This document shows, piece by piece, positions 11,876-23,434 of a stretch of DNA of 64,000 nucleotides (positions within the stretch are counted from its first letter, which is position 1; the number at the start of each line of letters is the position of its first letter). The stretch comes from Heliocidaris tuberculata (lineage: Eukaryota > Echinodermata > Echinoidea > Camarodonta > Echinometridae): positions 5,994,883 through 6,058,882 of the forward strand of contig CM046841.1 in assembly GCA_025618425.1 (NCBI GenBank). Direction: 5' to 3'. The translations under genes were made by a program, and so were the position numbers. The notes under the pieces were generated by a model. That model was not told the DNA's origin and searched no databases. It saw only the letters and a list, made by a program, of their open reading frames with translations.

Positions 11876-12262
11876 CGTTTTTCCGAAGGTTCATAATTCC
11901 GAAGGTTCGTTACTCCGGCGGTTCGTAATTCCGAAATTGAAATAGGGTTCATAATCCTGAAAATGAAAAAGGATCGATATTTCAGAAGGTTCGTAATTCC
12001 GAAAAGTTAGGCAGGGCTCTATTGCATTTTTGGAATTACAAACGTTCGGAATTATGAACCCTTTTTCATTTTCGGAATTACGAACCCAATTTCATTTTCA
12101 TAATTACGAACCTTCGGAAAAACAATCCTTCGGAGTAATGCATCATATGTTCGGAATAATGAACCCTATAATTTTCATTTTTGAAATTATGAACCCCCTG
12201 CTATGGAAAATTTGTGTTTCGGAATTATGAACCCCCTGCTACGGGAAATTTGTTTTTCGGAA
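11876..12262. repeat. Cluster of a ~16-nt motif in both orientations
   Basis: GGTTCGTAATTCCGAA and close variants occur about a dozen times. They run in one orientation from 11876 to ~12005, then mostly inverted (TTCGGAATTATGAACC) to 12262, and end at a C run. It is a palindromic simple array just downstream of the B-box gene and may overlap its 3'UTR. Confidence 0.75.
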
Positions 12263-12299
12263 AAACGAGTACCCCCCCCCCCCCCCGTAAATGTGTAGT

Positions 12300-12768
12300 A
12301 ACGCATAATCAACATGATCAGGAACCCACGTTTTAAGCGTATAAAGAGTACGACATTTGTTACACCAAGTGTCAATTTATATGCTATTTCTTTCTCATCA
12401 GGTATTCTGGACAGCTTAATTCTTATCAACTGAATAGATTCACAAAGTAAAACAAATTATGAAACTCTGTTAGCTGTTTTCAAATGACACAAGCTGATGA
12501 CCTAACTCTTCAAGACTCGTAGTGTTGGCTTTTCATGATAGTGATAAATTAAAAGCACAATGAACATGTAATCCAAAACTCTGAGGGGACAGGGTGTTAT
12601 ATTCTAATCTCTAATTTACTTTTATTCCTTTTTTTTTTACACCAGCTGATTAAATTAATGTTACAATACATCTTAAATATTTTCTCCAAAAAAAAAAAAA
12701 TATTATGAATAGTAATCTGTTTCGGAGAGCATCATATCTTGAGACACGCGATAACATAATTCAAGTGT
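12300..12768. other. No gene recognised
   Basis: AT-rich sequence downstream of the B-box gene with A and T runs. No exon, RNA or repeat structure could be supported. Confidence 0.4.
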
Positions 12769-12952
12769 ACGTAAAAAACTATTTTCGAAAAATAAACTCA
12801 AGTTCAATTTCAAAGGCCTATTGTACTGCCCATAGAAATCAGGTTCGGATTACGTAATATGCCATTGTAATGTTCGCACATTTCTAATAAAAGTGATAGA
12901 CAGGGCTATTGAAATTGCCTTCCGTTGATTTTTCGAAAATAGTTTTTATCGT
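12769..12952. mobile_element. MITE with ~24-bp terminal inverted repeats
   Basis: It begins ACGTAAAAAACTATTTTCG and ends with the complement (CGAAAATAGTTTTTATCGT). It is 184 bp, non-coding. Superfamily not determined. Confidence 0.65.
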
Positions 12953-12959
12953 GTATGAT

Positions 12960-13790
12960 TTGGCAATATCCTATTTACAAGAAAGTTTAGTTAAAGTAAG
13001 TGACATTCATCAGTATCATACGAGGCAGGCAGATGAAGGTTTACTTTCTGTGCCAAAGTAAGACAGAATGCTTTAAACATAGACCCCTCGTATCATCAAT
13101 TATAGCATGGAATCACTTGGACAGATCGCTACCAAAAAAAAAATAAATAATGAAATGAATAAATAAAAATTTCAACGCATTCTCTTGTAAAATCAAACGA
13201 TTGGTTTGATTCGTTTACAGAACAGCATGGTAAATGATGTATTCATATTGATTCTTATTGCTGGGAAATTTTACTTAATGCTATTTTATGTCTTCATCAG
13301 AAATATATCATTTTTTGTTGCCCTGATTTGCAAAATATGTTTGATGGTTCGTTTCTTTGCCCCAAAATGTACTATGACATAATGCTTTTCAAAATGTATG
13401 AATGATTTCATATCATTCATTATCAGTAATAAATATATTTGTATTTTTACTATTAATTTTATAACAGACACTGTACAGTCGTTTACTATACTATATTACA
13501 TGCAATCATTGTGTAATCTTTGAATAAGTATACTATCCTGTAATGTGTTTTGTAAATATGTATATAACAATTTTGTTTCTATACTGAGCTAAAGTAGTCT
13601 TTATACTTTGTGTATGTACTTTCAAAACTATATAATGCCATTTCAAAATAACTAATATATACATGGTTATTTTTCAACGGATTTTAGAAAATATCACCGT
13701 CTATACATATGATGATTTGTTAAGATGATAGAAATGTGCAGCTACATTTTCGTAAAAAACAAATGTTAATTACGAGGATACCATATACTT

Positions 13791-13837
<47 letters not shown>

Positions 13838-14880
13838 TTATGCTTGTTCTTGTTTACTTTTTGTTATGGGATTATTTTCATTATTTTGTTGGCTATTATT
13901 TTTTCTTATTATTGCCTTTATAGGGCCTCATGGAAGACCACCAATATTGGTGATAATGAGTCACCCTGTATAAATATCAGATAGAAATAAATAAATAACG
14001 TCTGATGGCGCCCCTTTACTGCCATAATCATTACATGATTGACTTAAACATATATGCAGTGCGTTTTAGATGTGTTCATGCATTTTATGTGACTTGCATA
14101 ATGTACGCACATATTTGACACTTTCAAGTTTCGGATGAGTAAACGAAATCGTAATCATTCCCCCATCCATGCTTTAATGTTCATTATGTATATAGATGCT
14201 TGTGACTAAAGTATTGTTGAGGTTATATCTGTTTTGTGAAAAAAGGTGATTCGATTTTCAATGTATGCCCTCTGGGTATGCCCCCAAAATGAAATGATTT
14301 ATCTAATGATTATGGAAGATTTAGTTTAACATTGTCTATAGCGAATCAGAGAAGAGAATAGTACAAATCCACATTTCTCCCTTTTTGCTCTAAATATTGA
14401 TATGAGATGAAGACTTTTACAAATTTTCTGTTGTGGGGGCAATGAGGGTTGAAATATATTCTCAATAACACGGGTACAGCAAGAATGGGAGAACACGTAA
14501 TATAACTCTCTCTGAAGCAAGTCAAAATACTTCGAATCATTGTATAAATGAAAACCTTTTTTACATCAATATGATGTGTTTGTGATGGGAGTGATGATAA
14601 GATAATAATTGTGTTTCGACGATAATAATCGAACATTTCAAGAACGAGTACAGCTGAGCTGAAGGATGGTCGCGAAACAATTTGATTTTTTTTTTTTTAA
14701 TGGGGGGGGGGGGGGGTCAAACCTCATTATGCATGCCCAAATAATTATTTCCGTTTTTTATTGTTATTTTTCATTATTATCTTTATTATAACTTTTTAAA
14801 ATCAATTTGTTTGTTTGTTTGTTTGTTTGTTGTTGTTTTTTTTTTTTTGGGGGGGGGAGGGTTGCTCTGTAATTTTATAT
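12960..14880. other. No gene recognised; AT-rich with a (TA)n tract
   Basis: Only low-complexity features are seen: a TA repeat at about 13793-13831, then ACAC; a G run at 14702-14717; and a GTTT repeat at about 14808-14830. The short frames have no recognisable similarity. Confidence 0.4.
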
Positions 14881-14886
14881 ATTTCT

Positions 14887-15417
14887 AAAGGGAAATTCCA
14901 CCCTAGTATTAAATTGATTTTAATAAAAGCAGTTAAATAAGGGAAACAGACTAGTGAAAGTTTGAGCAAAATCGGACAAGAAATAAGAAAGTTATCGAAT
15001 TTTTGAAGTTGTGATCAATCAAACACGAATTAGCAACTCGGTGACGTATCATGTGATCTCCTCTCCCATTTGGTCTGTACAAAAAATCATGAATTTTCAT
15101 TTTCTTAGTTTTTGATAAAGGAATCATTTGTTTCATACAGGATTGGTGTAGAAACATATGTATAATGATTATATCTAGATTGCATGCATGTTTAAATATT
15201 TTCTGTAAAGAAAATGGAAATTTATATGATTTTTTTTTACAGGGCGAATGGGAGAGGAGTTCGCAAGATACGTCACGGAGTGTTTGATTGATTAGAACTT
15301 CAAAAATTCATTTCTTTCTTAATTCTTGACTGATTTTAGTCAAACTTTCATAAATATGTTTCTTTAATTTTTCTGCTTCTTTTAAAACCACTTGATATCA
15401 TGATGGACTTTCCCTGT
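14887..15417. mobile_element. Foldback MITE, ~530 bp
   Basis: Arms of ~200 bp (14887-15095 and 15205-15417) are diverged inverted copies. Landmarks are AAAGTTTGAGCAAAATCGG versus its complement, and the GTGACGTATC/GATACGTCAC pair. It has a short centre and no coding capacity. Confidence 0.8.
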
Positions 15418-15419
15418 AA

Positions 15420-16040
15420 GCTTTTCTTATCTTTTTTTACATTATATTCGAATTTTATTATATAATCCAGTGTTCTCTTGTAAAGAAGTTTCTATGTATT
15501 AAAGAGACCATCCTTTATAAATAACATTCAAACACAGAATAAATAACTAAATAAATGAAAGAATAGATAGACCTAAGTCAGGATTATCATGGTACTCGGA
15601 ATGCTGACTGATTTCATGTGACTTTATGTAGAGGTTTGAATGCATGTTTAAAATTTAGATTTTTAACTAATAAACAAAGAAACAATAATGAAACAAAACA
15701 AACATTTGACAGACTAAGAAAACATAAAATGCGATGTATACAAAGCTGTAATATAGTTTATTGGTAGTTGTTATAGTGTAAGTTCGTATGTTCACAGTAA
15801 TGCGCTGGTATTGATTGAAACATGTAAACAAATGAGGCATGGACTTTCAAGAGTTTGATGGTTCTAATAACAATATCTATAGTGGATGGGGAAAATACTT
15901 AGCACAACATATACAAGGGAAGTTTTGAGTTATTCGTCTGCAGTTCTGTAATGCGTTTGAATGGATCATGAAATAAAATACTATTATAATGTTCACTTAA
16001 TGGACTTTTCATTACGCAAACCTTTAATTGAAACCACAAT
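15420..16040. other. No gene recognised
   Basis: AT-rich DNA between a foldback element and the CACGTGTGTGACC repeats. Nothing supportable was found. Confidence 0.4.
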
Positions 16041-16047
16041 GGCCATT

Positions 16048-17036
16048 CTCAGTCACGTGTGTGACCAAAATCCTGAAGAAATAGTTCATTTTAAAACCTA
16101 CTTTTTCAGTATTTGTCTTGTAGTAGATGTCTCACATTTTGGATATGCAAATAACAATCTTACCCGCAACAGATGGAGGGTAATTATTTTAAATGAGAGT
16201 ATATAATTTCATTTTAAAGGTCAAAGTTAGTTCAGTCATGTGTGTGACCAGGCGCGCCGGAAGCAATTCTGGATTGGGGGGGGGGGGGGGGGCAAACAAC
16301 CCAGGGGGCTCACTATTTTGGAGGGGGAGGGGGCTCATGTCAAAAATTTTCGGAGGTGACCAGAGGTGTACGCAGAATTTTTTTTTGGGGGGGGGACAAG
16401 ACGCGTAAAAATTTTCGAAGAAACTCGAAAGCGAGATAGCGAAGCAACAGAGCTGGTTACGAGCACTGGTGTAAATCACACGTATAATCTTTTATTTTGC
16501 GAGCGAGCGAAAAATAACCACTTTTCTAAGTTATATACAATATTTTCATTCCAACTCTTCTTCTTTTTCTTCTTCTTCTTCTTCCTCTCCCTTTTTTTTT
16601 TTTTTTTTTTTTTTTGGGGGGGGGGCTTTTTGGGGGGGCGAAAATGCATTTTGCCCCCCCCCCACTTTTTCGTTTGGGGGGGGGGCGACTGCCCCCCTGC
16701 CCCCCCGCTTCCGGCGCCTATGTGTGTGACCTCGCACGAAAGTTGGTATTCAAACCTACTTTTCTCGTATTTCCCTTGGAGTGCTAGTTTCCATTTTTCA
16801 TTGCTGTGTGGTGGGATTGCTCTGAACATCTTGAAATCATTTTTCCATAAATTAGTGAACATTCTTTTTTTTTTAGAGGTCTCTGTTAAAACAGTATGGG
16901 TGGGAAATTACCTTTTCTTGTCAAAGAAAGGGAATTTTTTTTTTAATGTAAGAAACTAGTGATATTAAAAAAAATCAATACATTGTAATCTGATTTTCCG
17001 GCATTGAGGCAAAATTCGATTGTCACGTGTGTGACC
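16048..17036 (+). repeat. Spaced repeats of a GTCACGTGTGTGACC motif
   Basis: The imperfect palindrome (an E-box CACGTG within GTCAC/GTGAC) is at about 16051, 16238, 16722 and 17024. Diverged homologous spacers follow each copy (for example the CAAACCTACTTTT phrase at about 16755, compared with AAAACCTACTTTTT at 16093). This is a degenerate tandem array with ~200-300 bp period, later split by an insertion. Confidence 0.65.
16252..16722. mobile_element. G/C-run-rich TIR element inserted in the array
   Basis: Termini are AGGCGCGCCGGAAGC and the inverted GCTTCCGGCGCCT. Both flanks read ATGTGTGTGACC, either a long target duplication or the array motif itself. The interior has long T, G and C runs that create artificial open frames. 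Confidence 0.6.
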
Positions 17037-17072
17037 GTTTGTTTCACTTTACAAAGAATGGCCCTCCAGCTT

Positions 17073-17077
17073 AATGG

Positions 17078-17136
<59 letters not shown>

Positions 17137-17163
17137 TGTGTGAGTGTGTGTGGGTGCGTTTGG

Positions 17164-17194
<31 letters not shown>

Positions 17195-17222
17195 CGCGCG
17201 TGTATGTGGGTGTGGGTATGTG
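17073..17222 (+). repeat. Alternating (TA)n-(TG)n-(CG)n tract
   Basis: 150 bases of nearly pure alternating purine-pyrimidine: TA, then TG, then CG blocks, then TG. It is Z-DNA-prone. Long frames over it are artefacts. Confidence 0.9.
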
Positions 17223-18049
17223 CGGAGAGATAGAGATGGGGAGGAGAGGGATAAAAAGAGGCAGTGACGTATATAAAGATATTGATCAAACGTTGAATTG
17301 GTTGCGAAATGTTCCAGGGGCTTCCGAAGTCACGCCAGCTGTGAGGATCTACTTTCCCAGAATATATTAAATTATTCAAATCATTTTTTCTACAATATGA
17401 GTCCACCCCCTCCCCCATTTCTACTTTGAAATCCATGCACGAGGAAGGCTATGTTATTTTTGCAATCATCGGGAGAGGGGAGGGAATATATACCTCCAGC
17501 TCCATGAACTTCACACTTGAGATGACGAAAATTAATGACATTTGGTATCGTACGCTGTCAACTTTCATATCCATATTTCTTTTCAACTATTACAATGAAA
17601 TTTATATGATACAGAAACAAAAATGAAATTTTATTTTAACCGCAATTTTGGGCATCCCATGGTCATCTTTGTATGACATTTGTTAGATTTAGTGTAAAAG
17701 TGGAGGCAATAGAATTGCGAAAGCTATGCCGTAACACATTTTTCTCGAACATATTGCAGCAGAGAGAATGGAGTTCGGGGGGGGGGGGACGTTTCCAGCT
17801 TTATACTTTATTCAGTGTTCCCCTATCCTCTTCCCATATGAGAAGGTGCACTTACAATGGAAAATCTGCAAAATCGGCACAATCACGTTATTAATCAGCT
17901 GAGACTGGGAACCAACAATTATTGATTTGTACTGCACTGTAGGTCTATAAATGTATAAACATATATACTTCCGAAGACTTGAATGTTTATAGGAAGTGAT
18001 TACATAAGAATGGAACGTGTAAACACATGATATTTACCATTGTAAGGCG

Positions 18050-18102
18050 GAGAGAGAGAGAGAGAGAAGTAAGACACGGAGAAAGAGAGTCAGAGAGTGT
18101 GT

Positions 18103-18136
<34 letters not shown>

Positions 18137-18270
18137 CGCTATAGAGAAAGAAAGACGAAGAGAAAAGAGGAAGGGATGAGTGTAGATAGAAAGAAAGAGA
18201 TATGGAGAGAGAGAGAGAGAAGGAAGGAAAAGTAAATCGGGTTGGAGAGAAAGGGGGGGGGGAGGAGGGG
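18050..18270 (+). repeat. (GA)n polypurine tract
   Basis: Interrupted GA/GGA/GAAA repeat of over 200 bases with a G run at its end. Polypurine on +, so the S/L-rich frame on the - strand is not a gene. Confidence 0.9.
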
Positions 18271-18423
18271 AGGGGAACAAAGCCTTGGCTGTCGTGTGCT
18301 GTCAGTTTCGTGGGCCGTCGGTCTCATGGACTGTAGTCAACAAAAGTAGACACGCATCGCTAACATAAATATCTACCTTGCCAATTGCTTGATTACCATA
18401 TGCACTATATGCTCATCTGCCAG

Positions 18424-18600
18424 TATACTATTAATACATGGGTGGGAGTGCGTTAGTGCGATCCGGCAACACAAAGGTATTTATCGTGGTGTACTAACGC
18501 ACGAGGCTTAGCCGAGTGTGTTAGACACCACGATAAAAACCTGCGTGTTGCTGGATCGCACTAACGCACGAACTCACAACCATGTATTAATAGTTTTATA
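18424..18600. mobile_element. Foldback MITE upstream of the secreted-protein gene
   Basis: TATTAATACATGG... and ...CCATGTATTAATA bound two ~65-bp arms (shared words AGTGCGTTAGTGCGATCC and TATCGTGGTGT, each with its complement) around a ~30-bp spacer. An outer weaker inverted pair (TTTTATAAAACGGGT / ACCCGTTTTATAA) spans to about 18766. It lies ~310 bp before the start codon of the next gene and could be part of the promoter region. Confidence 0.75.
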
Positions 18601-18803
18601 AAACGGGTCTACAATCATAGCGTTTTCTTACAATCTTAGTGTTTGATCCGATTAGCCGTGCGTTAGTCCCTTCGCCGTGCGTTAGTACTTTTTTTTGCAC
18701 GGTCACGTGGTGTTATTTGACCAATCAGGATGGCTACATTCTTGAACCCGTTTTATAATACTAATTAAATGACTATCATAATCTAGCCTATTCATTAATA
18801 CTT

Positions 18804-18811
18804 TGACGTCA
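18804..18811 (+). promoter_or_regulatory. Perfect CRE/ATF palindrome
   Basis: TGACGTCA lies exactly 100 bp upstream of the secreted-protein ATG. The match is exact; function as a promoter element is inference. No TATA box is obvious nearby. Confidence 0.4.
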
Positions 18812-18910
18812 ATATTTGGATTTTTCGCATCCACCACTTCTATGGAAAGAGACTGCTTTATCGCAAGTTATCTTCACTTTGCTTTGGATCTTTAGAGATA
18901 TTGAACGAGA

Positions 18911-18983
18911 ATGAAGGACGTGTGTAATGGTATACCTCCAGCAAGTCTGCTTTTGATTGGTGTGATTTTGTTTGTGGCATTAG
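18911..18983 (+). CDS. Exon 1: signal peptide
   Basis: The ATG opens a 24-codon exon with a hydrophobic core (LLLIGVILFVAL) and ends in phase 1 at GTAAGT. The start is chosen because it is the first ATG of a frame that encodes a classic signal peptide. Confidence 0.75.
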
Positions 18984-21900
18984 GTAAGTGATTAATAACA
19001 CAAATTCGTTGTTTGTTGTTGCTTTGTTGTTTTTATTGTTGGTTATACCATAATTAAAGATGAGGTGGAATGACCCTTCACACAGAACTTATATGGTTGT
19101 TGTTTTTGATATATCTTTGGCACTTTTACATTTTTGAAATGATACGTCTTTATTAGAATTTTCTTTGTAACTTTCACTGTACATGCTCTACATCAGCTTA
19201 ATCTGTTAATTCAGATAAATTATCAGTTATCTCTATTCACACGTAGAGTAAGGCGATTTCACTCTCCCCGGAGAAATGTACCAGATAATTTATGTGCAGA
19301 AGATGATTGTAATATTAAATGTTTCATAAAGAGCTTTTCTAGTTACAAGCCACTGATATCAAAGCGCTATAAAATTCAATTTCAATTTCAATTTAAAGAC
19401 ATTTATTTCCAACTTTTCAATATGTGTACAAAGTAATAAATGAGCAAAAATAATGTACATGTATTTTTAACGAAAATTTGACAAAATATACATTCATGTG
19501 TTACATATATAATTGGAGGACACACGTCTACAACCAAAATCTTGGGGCGAGGGAGCCCTTAGTCAGTACGTAATACATAATATTACTTAATAAATATATA
19601 TATAAATAACTACATAAAAAAAAACAAAAAGATAAGATTCCTAGACCGCTGAGCTTGATTTGAGGGGAAAAAAGAAAAAAAAAAAGGGGGGGGGGGAAGA
19701 TGGGGAAAGAGGAAAAAGAAGTATGGAAAATAGAAATATTCAAGAAGAGGCAGAAAGAAGAAAGGGAGAGAATAGACCCAATGTAGGGTGGGGAAGTGTC
19801 TTAAATCATTTTATTTGTAAGATGAAGTGAAATGTTTTTTCATCCTTCTTGAGAAGCTGGCAAGAGATGCGGAGTATTTTATTGTGTCAGGAATAACTTA
19901 CCACAGCTTGGGTCCTGAGTACCGGATATTATGTTGGAATAATAGGGTTCTGTTCTTGGGTAGATGGATTGGATTTGCGTGTCTGGTTTCGTATTTATGA
20001 ATAGTAGAATTTAATTGAAAGAGGTTACAAAATTCGCCAGGGAATAAATTGTTTGTACATCTGTACATAAAAATGCTTTGTTGATGTTTATTTATATGGG
20101 TAAATTTTACCATGTTAAATTGTTTAAACAAATGGTCGACGTGACACCGAGGAGCAGTACCTGTAGTTATACGAATTATTTTCTTTTGTAGAGTGTTTAG
20201 TTTGTGTAATTTGGAAGTTGTAGAGTTCCCCCAGGCTAGGTTGCAGTATGATAGATATGGTAGAATAAGAGAACTGTAAAGCATACGGAGGATGTTGTTT
20301 GGTAAAATGTGCCGTAGTCTGGAAATGGAAATGGAAATGGATAAATATACTAGACGTGTGGTAGTCGAGTGGTTTAGACACTTGACTGCAGATGTGAAGT
20401 TTGTAGGTTCGATCCTCGGCACGGCACTTATGTCCTTGAGCAAGGTTTGTTTAAATCTACATTGCTCCTCTCCACCCAGGCGTTAAATGAGTACCCGGTA
20501 GGATGCCAAATTGATCAGCATTTTGTGCTACTGTAAAAAAAGTGCCTGGTTGGCATTGGCCACAGGGAGTGGAGAAGGTGCATACATTGTATGCGGGCAA
20601 CCCTGAATCCGATGACCGGAGTAATAATATATCTGTAAAGCGCATAGAGATATCGTAGATGTATTAAGCGGTACATAAATCAAGAATATTACTATTTTGT
20701 TTTAATTCTTTTTTTAAAATTATACAGTAATAACACATTTTACAGCGTAGTGATATTAGTAATATTAGTAATATCATTACTGTGGTTCACAAGCTTATCC
20801 GCATGTTCACTTGTCAACGGCATTGCTGTAGAGCCCACGTCATCTTCGATTGATAGTGACATCAACTTTAACAAACATTTTTGCAAACAACATAATGCAT
20901 CCATCTGTTTTGCTACGATCATTGCCCGTTTGTTTGTATAATTCCAATACACACCTATTCTTAAACAGCACACCATGGCCTTGCTGAGAATGAGAAGGTG
21001 GACCGTAATAAGACCGACTGCAATGATGGATACCAACTCAACTATACTTTACCAATGTTTACTAAGTGCTTAGAGAAGGAGTATCCAGATAAGGGAATGG
21101 TAAAGACCATACCTAAACTTATCCTTACTCCTCTAGTCACTAATGGATGCCCCATTAGACAAAACAGGCTAGGAATACCACCAGCACTACGCATTTGTAA
21201 ACATCCAGGTGAGTCTTCATCATGTGTCTTAAGGTAACCCAGTTTCAGTGATTAATGTAGATAAAAATAAATTATAACCAGTAAAAATCTTTATTTATGA
21301 CAAACCAAGATTTCTATATATGTTTTTAACGATAATTTATTTAGGTTTCCAGGGTCAGGGGTCATTAAACACCGTAATCGTAGAATATGTTTCCAAATTC
21401 CAGCTGGATCTTTTTTATGTAAAAGGAGATTAAGTAGTTAAGGAGATTTTTATCAGACGAAGTCGGTTGTCTTTCAGGCCTCCTGTCAGAGAGCAGATCT
21501 CAACACATGGTTGAGATTACCCCTGAGTTCTAGTGTTGACAAACTATTAAAGTGGCATTTAAATAACAGAACTTTAACAGCGCCATCTATATACAGTGAT
21601 TGCTAAATTCAGATTATAATTTGAAAATTAATTGCATTTTATTTTGAATTTCGACATACAGCTTGTTTGGATAAAAGGCACATTTTATATTTCATAAATT
21701 CAAACTATCATTTTTTACTTGGCATTGTGGAAAATTGCGTGCAGGTATATTCTAAGCTTCTACAAACTAGAATGGGGCATGGTGGGAAAATGAGAGGCAC
21801 AGACACTTTCAAATCCTGTTGAAAGATGCCGCTATATAGGAGCTTCAGTATGCTGTCACTTTAAACATAAGTTATCTACCCATCAGATATAAAACGTTCT

Positions 21901-22263
21901 GGGTGATTTTTGACAAATTTGAAAATCAAGGATAACAAGGAACTAATCTGCAGCTAAAAGAGCAAGATCAAGAGGAAGCAACTACAAAGTCATAAGACAT
22001 TGGTGTTTTATGGTGCATGGACGTTGAAACGTAACCAATCAAAGTTCAATGTTCAAAGTTCACTTATTTACACTCATCACTAAAAAATACATTTGCAAAT
22101 ACAATAATAGACTTACAAAAGAACATACATCCAAACAAAACATAATGAGAGCGAAGGGAAAGATGGAAAGGAATAAAGTCCTTATACGAGAGCCCATCCC
22201 TGATGTATATAAATGAATATAGAAATTAACTAGTACTGTTGGAGGCATGAAATTTAAACAAAA

Positions 22264-22300
<37 letters not shown>

Positions 22301-23077
22301 GAAGAAAAAAGTAGAGAGTCTAGTGAGAATCATAAAAACCGTTTTTAATTCTCAGATGTTGTGATGTAAATTACCGGTGAATAGTCCTTTCTTGCACTAA
22401 CAATTCACAGGGTTTTTTGTTTTGTTTGTTTGGGTTTTTTTTGTTTTTTTTTAGTATTATTAGTTAACAATTAGTATTAGTTAATGTGTCCCTCTGTCCA
22501 TAATTCTTCCATGGCCATGCCGTTGGGGAATGTGCACACATTTTTGGAACTGTTTTTCGTTGTCATACAGGCCTGCTATCAACATATTTATCTTTATATT
22601 CTCTCTTGATTCTGTAAGCAAATGCAGGTATAGCATTTATTGTCTTACTTTTGAAAATAAAAGATTGCATTGTGCTTTAAAGTGTACCAATCACCTGAAA
22701 AAATCATTTGTGTACAGCTAGAAAGTATAAAATCAATCTCGAAGAACTTTATCTGGCATTCTATCGGTCAACAGTTAAGGAGTATGAAGGAAAAATGGAT
22801 AACATGAAAATACTCGCGCGGAACCGAACTCCGAGTTTAGTTTCGCGCGAGCCCTTATCTTGGCGGGTGCGTCGAGTAGTCTAATCACGAGTCGGTTTTA
22901 AGTTTATAGAGAGTGTGTTTAAAATTGCAATATCTCTGTATAGAATTAATATTTGAAGCCCATATTTTGAATATAGTATAACGACATGGATTCCCTAACA
23001 TACAGAGCAAAATATTCTTTGGTCATTGGTACCCTTTAATATACGTATATATATTTTCCTTACATTTTCCTTACACT

Positions 23078-23125
<48 letters not shown>

Positions 23126-23393
23126 GAAAGAAATGTCACTATGAAATGGTCGTAGCTTTTATTGTCCTTTATTTGTCAAGCTTTCGATCAATGATCTTCA
23201 TCAGGACTGTATAAAAACACAAAATGATGGCTGACATTTACATCGGAATATACATTTCTTACAATGGTTAAGTACTAATCAATATAATTATAATGATATT
23301 AATTGTGTTGTTTATTATTATAATTATTATCATTATTGTTATTGTTATTGTTATGTCTGTTATTATTATTGTTATTATTATTATTATTATTAT

Positions 23394-23434
<41 letters not shown>

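Noticed and set aside
16366..16959. 197-residue frame with F/G-rich and P-rich runs
   Set aside because: It is driven by T, G and C homopolymers within a TIR element. No domain, and codon use is not gene-like.
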